From Periconia sp. R9002 (Eukaryota; Ascomycota; Dothideomycetes; Pleosporales; Periconiaceae): 64,000 nucleotides of DNA. This document shows, one piece after another, positions 1 to 10,171 of the stretch (its first letter is position 1; each line of letters opens with the position of its first letter). The stretch is taken from the NCBI GenBank assembly GCA_023627715.1, contig JAMAHW010000093.1, positions 1 through 64,000 of the forward strand. The letters are read 5' to 3'. The translations under genes and the position numbers were made by a program. The notes under the pieces are model-generated. The model made no database searches. It was not told the DNA's origin and saw nothing but the letters and a program-made list of their open reading frames with translations.

Positions 1-849
1 AGCGGGCTCATCACCTCTCCCGCCGATTGAAATAACAAACATCCGACCTATCGTGTACCACCAGCGCCACCCTTATCAGGAGTGGAGATGCCGTAGTGGG
101 ATTGATGGATGTTTTAAGGTACGAAGGGAAGAGGAGTCACAGAATAGACCACAGGAAGGATAGGAGACGAATTTAAAGACAGCAGAATTCGAAATCAAAG
201 TCCGAGAAAAATAGGAAACCAAAAGGTTGATGTGATTTTTCAATTCCTTCCTTCCCCCATTCACACTATGTAGGTATCATCCCCATCCATCCATCCATCA
301 AACAAGATCAAGATGATAAAAAATAAAGAATAAAAGATTAAGTCCGAATCGAAATCATCGGAACAAGAAGAAGGAAAAAACAAGGAAGAAAAAGAATTAT
401 TCAGGTTCATTAATTCCCAACCCATTATGATTCCCATCCGTCATTACTTTTCCACTTCTCTTCTTCTATTCTCTTCTCTTTCATCAATCCAACATATGCA
501 CACACACACCCCCCGCGGTCCTCAAAAATCCCATACATATACATGCATACATACATACAACGCATACATACTGAACGTACACTTTATATAACATCTCCCC
601 TCATCCGTTACACACAACATCGACGAACAGGGAATAAATATACTGGGTCGAGAAAGGGGAAGAAGGGATAACCATGTAACAAAACGCTCACAAAGATGCT
701 GGAAAACGATTGCCATGGGTTAAGGCGCAGAAGTGAGGGAGAAGGATGAATAATGTACGATCCGAGATTGCGTCCAGCGTTCGATATATACACCAGAAGA
801 GAGGAACGACAAGCATGATTAGAGCGTAGAAGACGAGACTGATTCATGC
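1..849. other. Intergenic, 3' flank of the Rab GAP gene
   Basis: No gene is supported here. The stretch lies downstream of the minus-strand GYP5-like stop codon, so it should include that gene's 3' UTR and terminator. It is rich in simple sequence: a CCAT tetranucleotide run at about 283-299, a CA run near 497-510 and CATA/ACAT-type repeats around 530-565. The short open frames on both strands resemble no family I recognise. Confidence 0.6.
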
Positions 850-3800
850 TCATTGTTTGATGGTTGCATTGTTCGTAGAAGGCGTCCGCTTCCATCCACC
901 CCATCCCCATCCACCACCACCAGTGCCACCGCCAACGGTAGTAGCAGGTGTCGGCGAAACGGTCGTTGCTGGTGGAGTTGTAGCCGCCGCCGGTGTCGTA
1001 TTCGCCGACGTTGACGATGAACCGATTGCTCCGAACCACCCACCGACCCCGCCACCTCCACTTCCCGCAGAGGCGGCGGGTTTGGATTCTGCTGCAGGTG
1101 TGGAAAGAGGCGTGGAACTAGCACTCGCCATCATCTTCTTCATGCTCTCAAACTTGTTTTTGTATTCCTCCAGTTCCTGCTTGGCGACGGCTTCGGCAGT
1201 CTTTGCATTGACGAGTTCGAGGAGGAGGGCTTCGTTGTCGGACGAGGCTGGACCGTCGGCGCCGAGGAACTGCTGCGTCGCGAGCGACGAGGTACGTTTG
1301 GTGAACTGAGGAGCACCCTTCTGCGACTTCGTCGATGCGGTGCGGCCGAGGCGCAATTCGCGCAGTCCGGTCGACATGGTGCTGTCGGTCGTGTTGGAGC
1401 GCGAGAGTGAGGGCGTTATATCAGGGGTAGAGTCATTCCAGGTCGAAGAGGTCTTTCGCGCGTTCTGCCGTAGGTCTAGGATCATCCTCTCCAACTTTTG
1501 GTTCTGGTTGTATGAGTCTTGTAAGCGCTGCCGGGTGTCCTTTAGTGCTTCGCGCGATATTTGCAAGTCTGCTTGTATGTCGTTCATTTCTCTTGCTATT
1601 GATTGCGCGCGAAGCGTTTCGGATGTGAGCTGTTCCTTGACGCGTGCGAGATTGTCACGCAGAACTTCTTTGGTTTCGAACATGGACGAAGCTCGGTGGT
1701 GCGTTTGGTGGGATGGAAATCTCTTCTCCAATGTCTCAACAGCTTCCGCTACGTCTTCTGGTGCGCTTGCGACGGTCGAAGCGGGTTCTTCGTCGTTTGG
1801 CGGAGTAAGCATGGCTGCAGTAATGGTCGTTCTACGTCGCGATGCTCTGGTGGTAGGGGCCGCAAGGCCCGACTGCTTCTTTCGAAACTTGTCCACAACG
1901 GTGCGCACTATCCGATGGTCCTCCTTACGATCTTCCCGTTGTTTTTGGAGGGCGGCTTCTATCTCGCTGTTCTGGCGCTGCAATTGGCTCACCGACATAA
2001 GGAGCTGCTCAATCTGATAATGGAGGTCGCGGTCCTTGGATGAGTGACCCATCCGGATGGACATGGCCGTCGATTCATGGCCGGATTTCAATGACAGGCC
2101 GTCGCCCGACGAGCCCCGGGAAATTTCTGTAAGCGCTGTGCTTTGCGTATGTGTCGACATGTCGGAACCATCTGTGGAGTTTAGAGTTGCGAGGCTTTGC
2201 TTTGATGGGGTGCGGCGTAGGAAGCTTCCAGGCCTAGACGGGGCTGACAGACCAGGGCTCAGTGAGACAGACTTTGTCGAGGAATTCGAGGGACCCCACA
2301 AGCGTCCCAGAAACGAAGTAGCGGACTTCTGCACTTTAGACTTGTTGATGTCTCTTTCCTGCTCCTCGCGAAAGCTGGCCTCTAATCCTTGTAGCTTCTC
2401 ACGTGTCACGTCATTCGTGAAGCTAACGAAGTCGTTTACCAAGTCATCGGCTGACTTGGCGTTTCGGCCATAAGGATCCCAGAGGGAGCGGCCAAGAAGC
2501 AGCTGCATTACATCCTCGAATTCGGACAGAGCCAGAATTCTTGCCTCGTTCCTCTTCATCAGGGCCAAAGCCACTCGCATGATAGTTTCCGACGCTCCTT
2601 CAGCAAATAAAACATCGTAGATACGGAAAAGCATGGGTAGCGGACAAGTAACTGCGAAGAACGACAAGAACCACTGGGATAAGTAGGCTGATTCGACTTG
2701 CAAAACATCCAAATGTGCAGCTAGTTTCGGCATATGCTGGTGCAATAAGCGCTGGAACTGAAAGATGCGAAGATGCAGGCCAGAAAGATCTGGCAGAAAA
2801 CATGACCGAAGATCGTAGTCTTCCATCAGCCTGTAACTTGTCAGCGGGTTTGAGGTCGCGAAACAAACGTATAACCGAGTACGTACCGAACGAGTACGCA
2901 GAAGGCCTCCTTATCCCCCATCTGCATAAGCAGAGGACCTACCAAGAAGCCCAAGCCCTGGCAGTAGCCGATCTTATTATCGTACAGGCTAAAGCATTTC
3001 AGCACACGGCCAAGCATCTTTTGACCCTCGCCTTCCGGATCTTTGAACATTTCCACGCCAGGAAAGCTCCTCCCGAGGTCCTTGTTTATGATATTCTCAT
3101 ATGGACTGGATTCACCGCACAGTTGATCATATTGGTCTTCAATCAACTTGGCTCTTGCCCCCGATGCACTCTGCCATACCACACCCCGCAACGGCGCAGG
3201 TATTCCACCGCGTATTTTATTGAGGGTGAGGGTCGGTAACCGCTGTATAGTCTGAGGATAGTCTCGCACGAGGGCGGCCCAAAATTCGAGCTCGGTCATG
3301 GGAGGCGGGGAGGGAAGCTGCGAGAATCGAACGTCGGCATTGTCTGTCTGGACTAGCCGCTTGATCTGGCTGATGGAGGGGGGTCGGGACTGGCTACGAG
3401 CGCGAGCAACCTTCATGTTGGATTTTGAGTCGGCCATGATGGCATTGTTCTCCTGTTCCAGTCGTGCGAGCAGCAGTGCCATGGCCTGTGCATGTCAGTA
3501 TGGGATATTGCCCTGGCGGTGGTATAGAAATAAGGATGCAAACGTACCTCGTCCTGTCCCTCTTCCTGTGGCTCTAGCTCCTCCTTCTTATCCAACTCTG
3601 CCCAGTCAACATGTGCACTCTGGCTGGAGTCGCTGCTGTCACTCCTTGACCGCTCGCTCGGTTTTGGCGTCTGTGTACCATCTGCATGCTGCAGGGCGAT
3701 GGACGGTCGGTTCGCAGGCGGTGTGGCACTCCCGTCCATGCTAGTGCGACGGCCGAATGCAGCCATAATTTCAGCAGAATTCGGCCGCGAGGAAAGGCGC

Positions 3801-3982
3801 TTCTCGTCCACGACAATCTCGGGCTGTGGCAGCGTGTGCACATCATCATCGTCATCGGGGGTGTTTGCTCCGTCGCTCTCTGAGAGCGGGACCGTCACCA
3901 TTGAATCGGTGGGTAATGGCTTGCTGTCGACGTGAGTTCTGGGAGCACGCTCGCCTGCCTCGATAGATTTGTCGCCATCCAT
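850..3982 (-). CDS. GYP5: TBC-domain Rab GTPase-activating protein (Gyp5-like)
   Basis: The model has three exons on the minus strand: 3982-3548, 3485-2887 and 2830-850 (introns of 62 and 56 nt, GTACGT donors, CAG acceptors), giving 1004 aa. A disordered Ser/Asp-rich N-terminus precedes the TBC domain at about residues 237-440. The domain has the IPAPLRG entry motif, the arginine-finger motif INKDLGR (about 278-284) and the glutamine-finger motif YCQGLGF (about 319). TBC proteins of this type speed GTP hydrolysis on Ypt/Rab proteins; Gyp5 acts on Ypt1 and Sec4 in ER-Golgi and exocytic traffic. Long coiled coils follow, then a Gly/Trp-rich tail (GGGGWGWGGWKR near the end). Joining the second intron restores VLVRLMEDYDLR, typical of the family. 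The exact Rab target is inferred from resemblance. Confidence 0.9.
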
Positions 3983-6548
3983 GGTGGTGGCTGTCCCGGG
4001 TGGCGGTTGTTCAGGAGGATGACATGGGCAGGATTACGAGCGAGATATTTCGAAGCCCAACCGTGTACTGTGGTTACAGCAAGGATCGAAGATTGTGTAG
4101 AATCGACTCGGCGGCACTGAACAGGCGCCTGACGCGATCAATCCGAGGCAATGACAGACAGGTTTCCTTCGCTGTTTGAGACACAAACAAAGCTGGCGTC
4201 GATGGCGTTTCGAAAGATTGAAAATGGGGCCCGGGGTTCTCGATACAGCCAAGGACGGATCGACAGCGAATGAAGGTCGTGTGGGCTCCTCAAGGAATGC
4301 AGGGGGCGATTGCAGGTGGGCGGCTTCTACAGAGTTGCAAGAATCAATAAATGAATGAATGAAGCAGCATCAATATACAGAAGCTATGGCGAGAGGCGGA
4401 GGCGGAGGTGGAGGGAGAGAGCCTAGAGGGAGTCGACTAGCGGCAGGCAGGTGGAGCTAAAAGGAGCGGAGGGGGGAGGGAAATGGGATACAGTAAGGAC
4501 GGTTCATAAGTCGAGGTTTCGAGTCGGGGATAGGAGGGCGCGGATAGGCAAAGAGGGATGGTGGTTCGGGGGTCCCTGCTTGGCGGCCTCGATAGCCAAA
4601 TCCGTAGGCAGGGGGAGGGGGAGGCCATGGGCATGATAGGGGGGGCCACGGCCCACGCGCTGGCCATTGGCGCTGGACAGTCCACTCTATCATTCCATCA
4701 TTTCAATGTGATGGCCACTGTCACGGTCGATCGTTTGCATGTCATTGTCAAATACGTACGAGGAGCTTTGTGCGCGCATGCATGAATCTTCAGAGGGTAA
4801 AATGTACGGTAGCTATTCCTCGCTAACTAGCCACTTATGCATGCGTGCATTGCATGCGTTTTGCGCCATCTGTATCACCCACCCCCTTGGTCAACACCAC
4901 GTTTGGCTAACTTCACTTGACGGTGTAAACATGCAGGAACACCCCCAGCCCCAGGTAATATTTTATTCTTTCCAAAAGAACAGGCTTTATTGCATCTTGG
5001 TCACTGCTACTAATTAGTATACGCAATCACGATACGCTCCTGTGCATCGACGGCGGTCTGGAGATTTTCCGCTCCGGTATCGTCGATGTACACCATTACC
5101 GTACGGCAGGCTTAGTCATGGACTCGACCATCTTCTTCCACTTCGATATGAATCTACCACCCCTCTGTACGTCTACAAAAAACGGAGCAACTATGCGATT
5201 GCGACTCGCTATCAGATTTTTATGCTACGCCAGAGAGAACCGAAAGCCTAGGACATTCCGCTTATAGTTGGAACAGCCACTTCCTCATCTGCGTATCCGA
5301 GCAACGCCCAGCTCAAATTCATATTCTCAGGGAGAAATTCAAGTCTACAAATTGCGTTTGCCAGAGAGCCCGAAGAACTTTTTGTCATTTACCAATGACC
5401 TGACCACTCTAGATTTGGACCTATGAAAGTGTGAACTTGTTTACCGTATCAAACCACGGCATCTCATCGACAAGTATCAATCCTCGCACGTCTCCCTTCT
5501 CTAATTTCTCTGCAAGGAAATGAAAACCCACAATGAAAAAAATCCGTATGACGTCAAATCCCCATCTCCTTTCCTCTTTCCCTTTCCCACTGCACCTCTT
5601 AATAAACAGTTCAGCCCATCAAATCCCTCTCTCGCTCCATCCCTTCAAACATATACTTCTTTATCCACCCATCATCCCGTTATCTTCCTCAAAAACTTTA
5701 AGGTACCCCAACCAACTTCTGTTCGCCTGCTTCGCAAGAAGACCCCAACCCGGCGGCACACGCGCGGGGGTTGCCCGGGACGGACGAAATGTCCGTCTCA
5801 CATCGGCTACTAACTATGTACTTACCTACTTAATTGCTGACCTCGGATTACCGCAATCACCGTTCGTTCCCACCACCACCCACCAACACAGTGACCGATT
5901 CCAACAATCTTTCGTCATCTTTTTTCCTGCGATATGAAATTCCCCGATGAGCAGTGTTCGAACGCACTGGGAAGGCTGTCTACAGACGCTTCCTGTACAT
6001 ATCAATATGGCCCCTCTCATTCTCGCTTTTCGTGAAGAGGAAAAAAAATGAGGAACGCATTGTGAATTGGAAATCATAGTGAGCATTGCATATGTAACAT
6101 AGAAGGTACACGACATAATCGAGTTGAACCGCATGGTAGTAGTTCAAATGTGTAGATTCTATTCTGGGACATATGTACTCGCTGATCATTTCTTATTTAA
6201 TCGGGTATACTGAAGGTATCTATCTGTACATGTCGACTTAGCCAAATGCAATGATGAAGCCAGTAGTCAAGCAGCACCCAAACCTCACATTTCCAACCAA
6301 ATGCTCTGTCACTGGTGAAGTATAGCCGGACTGTACAGGTAGATCGCAATATCCATCTCGTAGCTAGGTATCTTTGGGTGAAAATGGGGGGGGAACCACC
6401 ATAGTGTGTACCCATGTTCATGCCCTTTCAATTCTGCATGGCATGGGACTAAGCCAGTGATCATAATCCCATGCATTGATGCAAAAAGTCCCCTGCTTTT
6501 ACTAATCTTTACTCTCGAAGAAGATCGCAGACGCAATTTGAAAACCTT
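3983..6548. other. Long intergenic region upstream of the Rab GAP gene
   Basis: This 2.6 kb holds no convincing gene; it contains the GYP5-like promoter and the 3' flank of the next minus-strand gene. I see a purine-rich stretch at about 4385-4500, a GAAT run near 4350-4362, a pyrimidine-rich tract at about 5565-5690 and a small perfect hairpin at 5779-5797 (7-bp arms GACGGAC/GTCCGTC, 5-nt loop). The open frames here are low-complexity translations without family features. Confidence 0.55.
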
Positions 6549-7592
6549 CTAGACATCATTCTGCTTTGGGTTTTTCAACTCCCTGACCTAGAATTTGGGG
6601 GTAACGAAAGTCAGCTCAACTCAAACATGTGGGTTTCAGAAGGCAATCAAGTCTCAAAACGCGCACTCCAGTGATGTCGTGATACTTCGTCCTTGGGGAA
6701 AACTCACCCAATCGCAATCCTCCGCCTTACCCTCCAACTCCATATACCCATTCACCTCCATATCCTCCAGCACCTCATTGCTCTCCCTCAACCACTGCCA
6801 ATGCGACACCACAGCGCCCAGCTTCATGAGCAGCATCCCCATGCTCCACCCCTCCACGGCCCCATCCGTCAACAGCAAGAAATTGTCCAGCTCCGTGACA
6901 TGGTGACGCATGCAATCGGACAGTTTCTTAGTCATGTATGCCTCACGCATAGGCGGCGCGATCAGCGTCGTCATCACGTTCGGCATGAGCGGTCGACGGT
7001 TAGGGTAACGCGGGTTGAAGAGGGGAGGAGGCGATGGTGGTACCAAGTGCGATTTCTCGGGCGGTTTGGAATCGAGGATGAGCCAGTGGCTTGAGGAGAG
7101 TTTTTTCCACTCGCGCAGCATGTCGTAGCGGAGGGAGAGGCGCGTTGAGTTGTTGCGTCGCAGGGAGTAGAGGTTGAACATGAGCCTCCTGTTCTCGGCA
7201 ATTTGCTCCGGCAAGAGCGTGCGCGTGATTAAGAAGAGGAACTCTTCGAGCAGTTTCCGTCCGTCGAGAGGGTTGTTGCGGTGTGCGCGGAGGACGGAGT
7301 GGAAGAGTTCGAGCCAGTTGGTGTCGTGATTTACCTCTGCGAGAAGGGGCTCGGTGAGCTTTTTGAGTTCGCGGTATTTGCTGCCAAAGATGAGGATTGC
7401 ATCGAGGGAGTTGATCAGGGTGCCCTGGAATGGCGATGGTATGGTTGGTGGGAGTTGGTAGTGAGATGGCAATTCCACGTGTGGGACATCTGTGTCGAAG
7501 GAGAATCGCTCGATCGGGTTTTGCTGTATCTGCAAAGAAGAGGTATTCAGGTCGGACCGTAGGCCTACGCGACGTCCGATAGGTTCGGCCAT
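6549..7592 (-). CDS. Hypothetical protein of unknown function, two exons
   Basis: I do not recognise this family. The preferred model is exon 7592-6708 and exon 6587-6549, separated by a 120-nt intron (GTGAGT donor, GCTGAC branch-like site about 25 nt before a TAG acceptor), giving 307 aa that end in ELKNPKQNDV. If the intron is retained, the frame reads 18 other residues to a stop at 6654. An in-frame ATG lies at 7634, but the one at 7592 has the better context (CACAATGG). The protein looks globular and soluble, with helical Leu/Arg-rich segments in the middle, a Pro-rich loop (VPPSPPPLFNP) and no signal peptide or membrane segment. The long open frame and clean splice signals support a real gene. 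Confidence 0.65.
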
Positions 7593-8578
7593 TGTGTGTT
7601 TGGTTGCGTGGTTGTTTGTGACAAGAACATGCAAGACTGGGTTGTTGCGAGCTTTTATATGGCGCAGATTGTTGTGCGTATTGGTTGAGGGACTTTTATG
7701 AGAGAATGAGTGAAAGAACGTCTCACGGAGCTGATAGAGACGTCACTGAAGAACTTGAAAAATTTGTATCACTTGTGGTGAGTGAAATGATTTGTCAAAG
7801 TGAACTCAATGGTGAGAGATGCTGTTTCCTCATTCACCGACACAGGCTTCCGAAACCCCTGTACAGTGCCTTCCTGGAAAAATGCTTGATTATATGCGCG
7901 TTGAAAGTACCACGTGTGCGTGATGTTTAGAAAACAACCTACATAGTCAGATGTCGGCATGATTCAGTCACATTTCGTACATCTTAGAACTATCAATCAC
8001 ATTTTGTACGTCTTATAACTGGCCACCCACATACTAAATCAAAGTAGGGGTCATATGTGGCGAACACTTGAGCAAGACGTTTCTCTCATGTTCATTCTGA
8101 TTTAGATGTCATGATGAATACGCTGTACATCACACATATACGACACAAGTGAGATGCGGGAAGCTTATGTTGGTAAGTCACCTCAGCGATTTAGAACACT
8201 TGAAGAAACCGAACGACAAGCATTTACAAATGCGCGTGGTATCACGAGTCGACACAGCAAATATAGCAAACATCGTGAAGGGCGCAAATGATTGTGTGGT
8301 GGAATAATTTTGGCGCTTGATACTTCGCGATTTACATAGAGCCATGAAGTAGGTGATGGACACAGCAATTGTGCTTTATTCATAAAGCTAGGATGCAAAT
8401 TCCAACACAAATACAATAAAAACTGCATAATGGGGTATCTCGACTCAGCGTTATCATGAAAAGTCAAAAAAAAAAACATGCTTATGAAAGGGTGAAATAC
8501 AAACATGCTCGTGAAAAAATAACAACAATAAAAACACTTGAAAGCGAAATAACAAAATAAAAAAAACTCCTAAACGCC
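7593..8578. other. Intergenic
   Basis: No gene is seen between the unknown protein and the RING gene. The region holds the promoter of the former and the 3' end of the latter. Near the RING stop codon it becomes A-rich (about 8465-8575), as expected for a 3' UTR and poly(A) region read from the minus strand. A short imperfect direct repeat lies at 7968-8020. Confidence 0.6.
7968..8020. repeat. Imperfect tandem repeat of 24 bp
   Basis: Two copies lie at 7968-7991 and 7997-8020, both built on TCACATTT-GTAC-TCTTA-AACT, with three mismatches over 24 positions and a 5-bp spacer. They sit in the promoter-proximal region upstream of the unknown minus-strand gene. The function is unknown; a repeated transcription-factor site or a simple duplication are both possible. 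Confidence 0.6.
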
Positions 8579-10171
8579 TCATGCATATTCATATTCATAT
8601 TCATAATCATAATCCTCTCTCTCGTCATCTTCAGAGCCACTACTCTCTTCATCTTCCGAACCACTCCCTTCATCTTCATCTTCATCTTCATCCTCCTCCT
8701 CCTCCTCTTCATCATCATCATCATCATCTTCTTCCTCCTCTTCCTCTTCATCGAAAGAATCTTCACCCACCACGAGCTGTTCCAACTCAAGCTCATCTTC
8801 AAAAGCGCAAACATTTAGGAAGAAGTATGTTTGCTCCGTTAAAACCGTTCTAGTAAGGGCTTCGGAGCGCGCCGCATTATACAATTGCAGGTCGCGCTCC
8901 AACCACGCCTTATAGCGGCTTAAAGATGCGGCGAGAGTATTCAAGGACTCTTGGGCCGCGCACAAACGGACCTCATCCAGGGCTTCAGAGTAAGCTACCC
9001 TTGTGCAATTAAGCCAACCCTGTACGCCGGTTACTGACCCCAAGACTTCTTTGAGTTGGTGGCCAGGGTATTTGGTCTTTACTGCTCCGAAGGTATCGGA
9101 AGCAGCATTGATGTAGTCTTCGATTTGGACGAGAACCTTGCGCCCAAATGACTCATTTTGTGCGAAGTGGTCGCATCGCATTATCGTGCCGAATAGCTTT
9201 TCGCTTATTACGGCGATTTCCTGTGTGCCAAATGGCCTTCTACAGGTCGGGCAGCACTTTGAATATTTTTTGCTGCCACCGAGGAGTCTGTCGATGCAGC
9301 TGCTGCAAAAGATGTGTTTGCACCCGTTGAGTTGAACGGGGCGGTTTTCGAAGTCGGTAAAAGGCCTCTTGGGGTCCTGTACTTCGTAATCTGTGAGACA
9401 AATGGGGCATTGTTCGTTGCCCTCGAGGTCGGATGGGTCGTGGAGAGGATGTGTTATGTTGGCGGTTGTGCATTTCCGAGGTGCTTTAGAAGCGTTCGTC
9501 CAGGATATGACAGGACGACAGCGAGTAATTGTCTCTAAGGCCTTGTCGAGTAGGTTCCTGAGCTCCATGTCGTGTTGGGAACCTTCGTCATTTGGAAAAG
9601 GTTGCACAGGTGGTACTAATGAGGTTCCATTATTGGTTATGTATAGGGTCGAGAGAAATTGATTTTTTCCGGAGAGACTGTTCCAATGCCGCCGAATCCA
9701 ACCATTGCAGCACGTTCCGTGGAGCAGCCAGAGGTTATCCCGCGAGCAGGAGACGAAGTACTTCCAGAGACTGTACATGACGTATTTCAGAGGTTCTCCT
9801 CGGGCCTGGTGGTCGTCGATGATATGTAAAAGTGCTTTACAAAACCGGGCCCTGTCTTGTGAGCTCAATGCTTGACGATCATGATGGGACAGTGAGTCGT
9901 AATCACGGTCTAATTTCAGTTCCGGTTCCGGCTTATAGTGAGGGAGAATGTCCAACCGGTGTTCATGCCATATGTAGCCGGGTCTCTCATTGAAAACTAT
10001 TTCCTGCAGGAAACGTCGTCGTACCCAAGCGAGGGTCTGATCTTGGTCTTTGAAGTCGACTGCTGCGGACTCGTCGGGGGTGTCATCCACAGATAGAAGA
10101 ACACGAGCAACAACAGCGAGCTGTTTTACGTAAACCCAACGAGCGTATCGGCGCTCGTGTGCATAAGACAT
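8579..10171 (-). CDS. RING-finger protein with long acidic C-terminal tail (probable E3 ubiquitin ligase)
   Basis: A single uninterrupted frame encodes 530 aa starting at ATG 10171. Residues 255-310 form a C3HC4 RING: CPIC, then CKHIFCSSC, then CCPTC, with spacing suited to two zinc ions. RING domains recruit E2 enzymes, so ubiquitin ligase activity is the likely role; the substrate is unknown. The N-terminal 250 residues match nothing I know and contain a Trp/His-rich helical segment. Residues of about 460-530 are almost purely Asp/Glu, with runs of six to seven Glu or Asp, ending in an alternating Tyr-acidic tail (DYDYEYEYEYA). The tail is coded by triplet and hexamer repeats, so its length probably varies between strains. 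Confidence 0.8.
   Translation of the reverse strand: MSYAHERRYARWVYVKQLAVVARVLLSVDDTPDESAAVDFKDQDQTLAWVRRRFLQEIVFNERPGYIWHEHRLDILPHYKPEPELKLDRDYDSLSHHDRQALSSQDRARFCKALLHIIDDHQARGEPLKYVMYSLWKYFVSCSRDNLWLLHGTCCNGWIRRHWNSLSGKNQFLSTLYITNNGTSLVPPVQPFPNDEGSQHDMELRNLLDKALETITRCRPVISWTNASKAPRKCTTANITHPLHDPSDLEGNEQCPICLTDYEVQDPKRPFTDFENRPVQLNGCKHIFCSSCIDRLLGGSKKYSKCCPTCRRPFGTQEIAVISEKLFGTIMRCDHFAQNESFGRKVLVQIEDYINAASDTFGAVKTKYPGHQLKEVLGSVTGVQGWLNCTRVAYSEALDEVRLCAAQESLNTLAASLSRYKAWLERDLQLYNAARSEALTRTVLTEQTYFFLNVCAFEDELELEQLVVGEDSFDEEEEEEEDDDDDDEEEEEEDEDEDEDEGSGSEDEESSGSEDDEREDYDYEYEYEYA
8582..8760. repeat. Trinucleotide/hexanucleotide repeat tract coding for the acidic tail
   Basis: On the plus strand the tract consists of CATATT/CATAAT units at 8582-8612, CATCTTC units at about 8668-8695, then TCC, TCA and TCT triplet runs to about 8745. 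Read on the minus strand these give Tyr-Glu, Asp-Glu, poly-Glu and poly-Asp. Such arrays change length by replication slippage without breaking the frame. Confidence 0.75.

Noticed and set aside
819..2473. Plus-strand open frames of 140-225 codons opposite the Rab GAP
   Set aside because: They are antisense shadows of the conserved, spliced minus-strand gene, with low-complexity or Arg/Ser-rich translations.
8581..8853. Plus-strand His/Pro-rich frame
   Set aside because: It is the antisense reading of the Asp/Glu repeat tail of the RING protein.
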